From Sphingobacteriales bacterium 44-15 (GTDB taxonomy: Bacteria; Bacteroidota; Bacteroidia; Chitinophagales; Chitinophagaceae): a stretch of DNA of 64,000 nucleotides. The stretch spans positions 45,739-109,738 of the forward strand of contig MKWG01000017.1 in NCBI GenBank assembly GCA_001899685.1. Reading direction: 5' to 3'. A program made the position numbers and the translations under genes. This document shows positions 60,276 through 64,000 of the stretch, piece by piece. Under the pieces are notes generated by a model. That model was not told where the DNA came from. It ran no database searches and was given only the letters and a program-made list of their open reading frames with translations. Numbering within the stretch: the first letter of the stretch is position 1; each line of letters begins with the position of its first letter.

Positions 60276-62216
60276 ATAAATGACTGTCCCATAATCCCTG
60301 ATCAGCTCTATTTCCATTTGTTTCAGATGCTGATGTGTCTGGAGAAGATTTAACTGATCTTCGGGTGAATCAGCTTGTTCCAGATCTCTTTGATTTTCGA
60401 TGATCAGCCGTTTTATTTTCCTGATTTTAAGGTAGGTCAGTGTAGAAGCCACTTCTTCTTTATAGAGTTCCTCCCTTGTAGGCATGGGTCCATCATAATG
60501 TTCTTTCCAGTTCTGGCTGAGTTCATACCGGGTATCCATTAGTCCCACTGCTACAGTGCTTATAGCCATATCCTCGTGGTATAAAAAGCTTTTTGGGGTG
60601 GGCGTTATTCCTTCATCTACCCATTTGCGATAGGTATCTATGATGTGTAACAATTGCTTATTATCAATAAGCTCCTGTAATCCGTAGTGGTCAAGCTCAA
60701 AGAAAATATGTCGGGCAACATTCTGTTGTTCATCCCAGGAATAGTTTCCAAATTCAAGCAACGCTCTTGTCATATTTCTTTCAACAAGCTCATCCTTACT
60801 GATCAGGTCAAGTATATCTTCATTTTCCTGTGAAGCTGTGTCGGCGGAAGCTTCTTCTTTATTTTTTTCTTCGGAGGCTGCAGCTTTGTTTTCCTGCTTT
60901 GCGATGCGTTCCCGGATGAACTTGTTTACCAGCGCATTCAGCCCTTCCTCATCAATACTGAGCAGGGCCGCACATTGCCTGATATAATCCTGCTGCTTTG
61001 TAAAATCTTCAGCTTTGTTGAGCCGGGAAATGGTTTCAGCGATTCTGTTGACAATAGCCGACTTTTTATTGAGGTCATTGCCGGCATCCTTTAAAGAAAC
61101 TTCCAGTTGAAAAAGAACAATATCTTTCTTGTTGCCTTCAATAAATTCCCTGAAGGCCGCGGCGCCTGTTTTTCTTACATAGCTATCGGGATCTTCCTTA
61201 TCGGGTATTAATACAAGCTGTACATTAAGTCCTTCTTCCAGCGCAAGATCGAGCCCTCTCAAAGCAGCTTTTATTCCGGCGGCATCCCCATCGTAGATAA
61301 TAGTAAGATTATTGGTGTACTTTTTTATCAGCCTTAGCTGGTCGGGGGTAAGAGAAGTGCCTCCGCTGGCAACCACATTTTCAATACCTGCCTGGTGAAG
61401 CGATACTACATCTGTATATCCTTCCACAAGCAGGCATTCATCTGCTTTGTCAATTGCCTGTCTCGCAAAATAAGAGCCGTAAAGTATCCTGCTCTTTACA
61501 TATATCTCATTTTCAGGAGTATTAATGTATTTGGGCGCTCTGTCATTTTTACCAATTATGCGTGCTCCAAAACCGATGATCTTTCCTGTTTGATTATGTA
61601 CCGGAAAAATGATACGCCCGCGGTAATTATCCGTCAGCTTTTCATCGCGGAGTACCACCAGCCCTGTTTTTAACAGGTATTCAGGGTTATATTGTGCGGT
61701 GGTGGCAGCCGTAGCAAATGCGTTCCAATCACGGCTGCAGTATCCTATCTGAAACTTTTGAATGATATCTTCCTGAAAGCCGCGTTCATGCAGGTAGCTT
61801 AGCCCGATATCCCGGCCTTCTTCATTGTTCCAAAGGTTATCGGAAAAGAATTTCTGGGCAAAGCTGTTGATGATATAAAGGCTGTCGGCTGTTTGCTGCA
61901 GTTCTTTAACAGCAGGGCTCACTTCAGTTTCCTCAACTTCAACATTATAACGGGCTGCCAGCCATTTAAGCGCTTCAACATAACTGTATTTTTCATGCTC
62001 CATCAAAAAGCTGATAGAGTTGCCGCTCTTGCCGCACCCAAAGCATTTATATATTTCTTTGGCTGGTGAAACAGTAAAGGAAGGTGTTTTTTCATTATGG
62101 AAAGGGCATAACCCAAGGTAGTTGGTACCCCTCTTTTTCAGTTTTACAAAGCTGCCAACAATATCAATAATATCAATTCTTGATAAAATCTGTTGTATGG
62201 TATGCTGGGTGATCAC
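60270..62216 (-). CDS. dnaG: DNA primase
   Basis: 648 residues from GTG 62216 (VITQHTIQQILSRIDIIDIV); an ATG 13 codons earlier gives an unlikely hydrophobic extension. The N-terminal CHC2 zinc-binding domain is LGLCPFHNEKTPSFTVSPAK followed by YKCFGCGKSGN. The primase core follows (NYRGRIIFPVHNQTGKIIGFGAR), then TOPRIM with LLVEGYTDVVSLHQAG and IYDGDAAGIKAALRGLD. The C-terminal helicase-binding region starts around residue 430 with an acidic/lysine linker. It synthesises RNA primers for replication. The stop lies in a 7-bp repeat tract. Confidence 0.96.
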   Translation of the reverse strand: MITQHTIQQILSRIDIIDIVGSFVKLKKRGTNYLGLCPFHNEKTPSFTVSPAKEIYKCFGCGKSGNSISFLMEHEKYSYVEALKWLAARYNVEVEETEVSPAVKELQQTADSLYIINSFAQKFFSDNLWNNEEGRDIGLSYLHERGFQEDIIQKFQIGYCSRDWNAFATAATTAQYNPEYLLKTGLVVLRDEKLTDNYRGRIIFPVHNQTGKIIGFGARIIGKNDRAPKYINTPENEIYVKSRILYGSYFARQAIDKADECLLVEGYTDVVSLHQAGIENVVASGGTSLTPDQLRLIKKYTNNLTIIYDGDAAGIKAALRGLDLALEEGLNVQLVLIPDKEDPDSYVRKTGAAAFREFIEGNKKDIVLFQLEVSLKDAGNDLNKKSAIVNRIAETISRLNKAEDFTKQQDYIRQCAALLSIDEEGLNALVNKFIRERIAKQENKAAASEEKNKEEASADTASQENEDILDLISKDELVERNMTRALLEFGNYSWDEQQNVARHIFFELDHYGLQELIDNKQLLHIIDTYRKWVDEGITPTPKSFLYHEDMAISTVAVGLMDTRYELSQNWKEHYDGPMPTREELYKEEVASTLTYLKIRKIKRLIIENQRDLEQADSPEDQLNLLQTHQHLKQMEIELIRDYGTVIYK

Positions 62217-62366
62217 TGCCTCGTAATATAGTAAGATCAGGCAAGTTAATATCAATAGGGGTATTCTCGAATTTTTTTTAATAAGGTGGTTTGCAACAAT
62301 TTAAAAATATCTTATACGTTATTACCTCCGGTGTCTATATCCTCGAATAACTAAGAATAATTTCCT

Positions 62367-64000
62367 ATGAAGCGAATTATGCTGTTTGCACCTGCATTGT
62401 TGTTGATGTATATCAATTCTTTTGCGGGTGGCACTACCGGGGGCAATAGCCCTCTTGCTGTAGTTGCAAATTTTACTGCTTCCGTTACAACCGGTTGTGC
62501 GCCATTGGCTACACAATTTACCAGCACGTCAACATACGATGCTGGTGATCCTATTGTTAGCTATAGCTGGGATTTCGGGGACGGAAGCCCGTTGAGTACA
62601 GCTGTGAGTCCTACGCATACGTATAGCGCCCAGGGAAGTTATACGGTCAAACTCAAAGTTACCACCCAAAGCGGAGCTACCAATACAGCCACCAAAGCAG
62701 ATTATATTAAACCTTATACTAAGCCTGTTTTTGATTTTGGGCCAGACTATACAGTATGTGAAGGTGAAACCGTCAGCCTTCAGACTGTTTCCGGGGGGGG
62801 ATATATATATAGCTGGACGGGTGTATCTGCAACTACCTGGCAGGCATTGCCTACTCCTTCAGCAGGATTAAATACATATACCGCACAAGTAACAAATGAA
62901 ACCTGCTCCTCTGCCAGAGATACCATTCGCATAACTGTAGAGCCTGTTTTCAATCCAGATTGGGGATACAAGATATTAAATACCTGTGGAAATGTGGAAG
63001 TGCAATTTAGTGATAGCAGTACCTCCTGTGATCCGGGAAATACTTTTGGGGCACAATGGCTTTTTGATGGAGATTACCGGGATGGAGAGATAGTCAATTA
63101 TACTTTTGCTACCGGTGGAAATCATGACATTACTTTTGCTGTTGGAGATGATTATGGTAATTTTGATGCATTTGAAGCGACTATTACCCTTCCTAATCCT
63201 ACATCAGGCCCTTCCCCTATAGACTTTGGTGGGAATAAAACCATCTGCCAGGGCAATAGCGTGCAACTTGATGCAGGCGATGAGCCTGGTGCTACTTACG
63301 CCTGGTCGCCTGCTACCGGTCTGAGCAGTGCCTCTGTGTATAACCCTGTAGCCTCGCCTTCCTCAACACAGACATATACTGTTACTAAAACTAAATGTAG
63401 TATTCCTGTAACGGGTACCGTAACAGTGAATGTAAATCCTCCACTGACCGTAAATCTCGGTCCTGATATGGATTTTTGCGGAGGCTATATTACGCTTGAT
63501 GCAGGTGTAACCGGAGCTACCTATCAGTGGGGCAGTACCTTTAACCCGCCAGCTTATGTCGGCGAAACTAATCAAACTACAAAGGCTTTAGGTGCCGGAA
63601 CGTATTGGGTAACAGTGACCAAGAACGGTTGTACCGTGTCGGATACTATTGTGCTCAAACCCAAGAAAGCTATTACTGCATCGTTTACCTATACAAAATC
63701 AGGCGATGGAACCTGCGGGCCATTTGTCGTAAATGTTGCTGAAAATGCTACGTTGTGCTCTGGCTCTGTATATCAACACTCGTGGGATTTTGGAGACGGG
63801 ACAGTTATTGCCGGAGCCTTTAATCAATCTTTAAGTCATACTTACGCCGCTCCCGCTACATATACCATAACCCTGATCGTAACGAATACATCTGCAGTTA
63901 AGGATACAACATCTCAGACCGTAACATTTACAGGTGGGACACCTATTTCAGTAAATCTGGGGCCGGATATTGCGATCTGTTCGGGCGATCCCGTAACAAT
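62367..64000 (+). CDS. Large PKD/Ig-like repeat surface protein (partial, runs off the window)
   Basis: The frame from ATG 62367 is open to the end of the window (over 540 codons). A signal peptide (MKRIMLFAPALLLMYINSFAG) is followed by a PKD domain (YSWDFGDGSPL, SPTHTYSAQGSYTVKLKV), Ig-like cysteine-bearing repeats with the phrase GGNKTICQGNSVQLDAGDEP and LGPDMDFCGGYITLDAGV, and a further PKD (SWDFGDGTVIAG, SHTYAAPATYTITLIV). Such proteins in Bacteroidota are adhesins or SprB-like gliding/surface proteins exported by the type IX system; the sorting signal would lie outside the window. It is divergent from dnaG. Confidence 0.9.
   Translation, partial: MKRIMLFAPALLLMYINSFAGGTTGGNSPLAVVANFTASVTTGCAPLATQFTSTSTYDAGDPIVSYSWDFGDGSPLSTAVSPTHTYSAQGSYTVKLKVTTQSGATNTATKADYIKPYTKPVFDFGPDYTVCEGETVSLQTVSGGGYIYSWTGVSATTWQALPTPSAGLNTYTAQVTNETCSSARDTIRITVEPVFNPDWGYKILNTCGNVEVQFSDSSTSCDPGNTFGAQWLFDGDYRDGEIVNYTFATGGNHDITFAVGDDYGNFDAFEATITLPNPTSGPSPIDFGGNKTICQGNSVQLDAGDEPGATYAWSPATGLSSASVYNPVASPSSTQTYTVTKTKCSIPVTGTVTVNVNPPLTVNLGPDMDFCGGYITLDAGVTGATYQWGSTFNPPAYVGETNQTTKALGAGTYWVTVTKNGCTVSDTIVLKPKKAITASFTYTKSGDGTCGPFVVNVAENATLCSGSVYQHSWDFGDGTVIAGAFNQSLSHTYAAPATYTITLIVTNTSAVKDTTSQTVTFTGGTPISVNLGPDIAICSGDPVT

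Overview
The window reads as chromosome of a Bacteroidota bacterium, most likely a Chitinophagaceae relative (inference). The support is two SusC/SusD pairs, one with an ECF sigma factor and a FecR anti-sigma factor, many lipoproteins with short lipobox signal peptides, Bacteroidota-type promoters (TAnnTTTG), A-rich rather than Shine-Dalgarno translation starts, and typical core genes (rpsO, pnp, prmA, plsY, dnaG, class II aldolase).

Layout. 1-6741: the end of a metallophosphoesterase, an FAD oxidoreductase and two tandem Asp-box beta-propeller lipoproteins. 7015-14759: an ECF sigma / FecR / SusC / SusD locus, with a PIN toxin-antitoxin pair lying on the opposite strand between sigma factor and FecR. 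14902-23042: an orphan ECF sigma factor, an exported amidohydrolase, a PQQ dehydrogenase with a haem c site, an FG-GAP lipoprotein with its own haem c motif, a lipoprotein and a GH18 chitinase. 29731-32987: a divergent pair, an exported phosphodiesterase and a neutral ceramidase-like hydrolase. 33277-40080: a seven-gene export operon (TetR, TolC-like, HlyD-like, two ABC ATPases, two ABC-2 permeases) that resembles E. coli cecR-ybhGFSR with the double ATPase split into two genes. 42416-51183: a second SusC/SusD locus with a zinc metallohydrolase lipoprotein, a DUF4302 lipoprotein and two further lipoproteins. 51187-53428: two glycosyltransferases on the minus strand. 53620-62216: housekeeping genes. 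62367-end: a truncated giant PKD/Ig-like surface protein.

The most unusual part is 23078-29213. It is visibly AT-richer than its surroundings, and every gene in it is on the minus strand: a GNAT-like fragment with a small partner, a MazF/RHH toxin-antitoxin pair, a DUF7003-like protein, an AraC-DUF1398-membrane trio and a Ser/Thr kinase-TPR protein. The gene groups are separated by six imperfect palindromes that begin near ..AAC and end near GTT.., as integron attC sites do. For two gene groups the first 9-10 bases of the group are exactly complementary to the start of its own downstream palindrome, which is the signature of a mobile gene cassette. No integrase gene is visible, so this looks like an integrase-less cassette array (CALIN type) in a Bacteroidota genome.

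Intergenic DNA is also unusual. Degenerate 7-bp repeats (AACCTGW, TAAGTGR, RNGTGAR) recur in at least seven gaps, and a family of nested inverted-repeat elements occurs three times (40083-40563, 40584-40688, 53416-53531).
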